Assembly: GCF_001282725.1 (NCBI RefSeq)
Contig: NZ_LN876586.1
Coordinates: 273,009-337,008 of the forward strand
Source: Inediibacterium massiliense
GTDB lineage: Bacteria; Bacillota; Clostridia; Peptostreptococcales; Thermotaleaceae
Reading direction: 5' to 3'
DNA: 64,000 nucleotides
Below, piece after piece: positions 63,933 to 64,000 of the stretch; position 1 is the first letter of the stretch; each line of letters begins with the position of its first letter. The notes under the pieces were generated by a model that worked only from the letters and a program-made list of their open reading frames with translations, did not search any database and was not told where the DNA came from. The position numbers and the translations under genes are program-made.

Positions 63933-64000
63933 TTGAATAATTTTTTATTGATAGATGGATACAATGTCATTAATGCATGGCCAGATTTAAAAGAGATAGG
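63933..64000 (+). CDS. YacP-like NYN-domain RNase, 5' end only
   Basis: The 22 codons present start 'LLIDGYNVINAWPDL' near residue 4, which is the N-terminal strand and catalytic Asp of YacP/Rae1-type NYN nucleases. The start is TTG at 63933, with AAGGTGA at 63919-63925. The rest lies beyond the window. Rae1 cleaves mRNA on the ribosome, and this gene normally follows rlmB. Confidence 0.85.
   Translation, partial: MNNFLLIDGYNVINAWPDLKEI

Overview
The window is about 64 kb of an AT-rich, low-GC clostridial chromosome. The AGA/ATA-rich codon use, strong GGAGG-type ribosome binding sites, consensus sigma-A promoters and T-box leaders point there. So do the ctsR-mcsA-mcsB-clpC operon, DisA, CarD, the YacL PIN/TRAM protein, Mini-RNase III and the ThyX/RlmB/YacP order. 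A B12-dependent class II ribonucleotide reductase fits an anaerobe. The genus (something near Alkaliphilus, Crassaminicella or Caminicella) is a guess from gene content only.

Layout. 1-1650: the 3' part of a 23S rRNA and a 5S rRNA. 1.8-9 kb: a thioredoxin-like protein, adenosylcobalamin-dependent RNR, an AIM24/TerD pair, an unknown protein and an ArsB/NhaD-type transporter. 9-16.7 kb: a PAS-SpoIIE phosphatase, T-box-controlled asnS, two nucleoside-recognition (Gate) membrane proteins, ferritin, a VOC protein, an unknown, and a DsrE-like protein downstream of a cysteine desulfurase. 16.8-32.7 kb: an EF-G paralogue, then the ctsR-clpC stress operon with a visible CtsR box, ACT/thrC/thrB, radA, disA, a MazG-like protein, carD, yacL, ispD and ispF. 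33-34.4 kb: T-box-controlled proS of the archaeal/eukaryotic type. 55.6-64 kb: gltX, T-box-cysE-cysS, glnS, mrnC, thyX, rlmB and the start of yacP.

The most unusual part is about 34.7-55.5 kb, lying inside an otherwise conventional Firmicutes cluster (ispF ... gltX). A cobalamin riboswitch and terminator precede a 1704-residue secreted protein with nine NEAT-like domains and a second, single-NEAT secreted protein. After these come an IsdE-like lipoprotein, a FecCD permease and its ATPase, then a CydDC-like pair of ABC half-transporters. Convergent to these is a CobN-type chelatase large subunit. Divergent from cobN is an operon of two chelatase AAA+ subunits (ChlI and ChlI-VWA) and a prolyl-tRNA synthetase paralogue whose catalytic motifs appear to be lost. 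None of the NEAT copies shows the canonical haem-binding YxxxY motif. I infer a B12-regulated system for capturing, importing and re-metalating (or de-metalating) a tetrapyrrole, perhaps a corrinoid rather than haem.

A second pattern is a family of dispersed, modular palindromic repeats. There are copies at about 2.45, 5.0, 23.6 and 59.6 kb and a partial one at 57.4 kb. Two copies sit between duplicated transcription-terminator halves.
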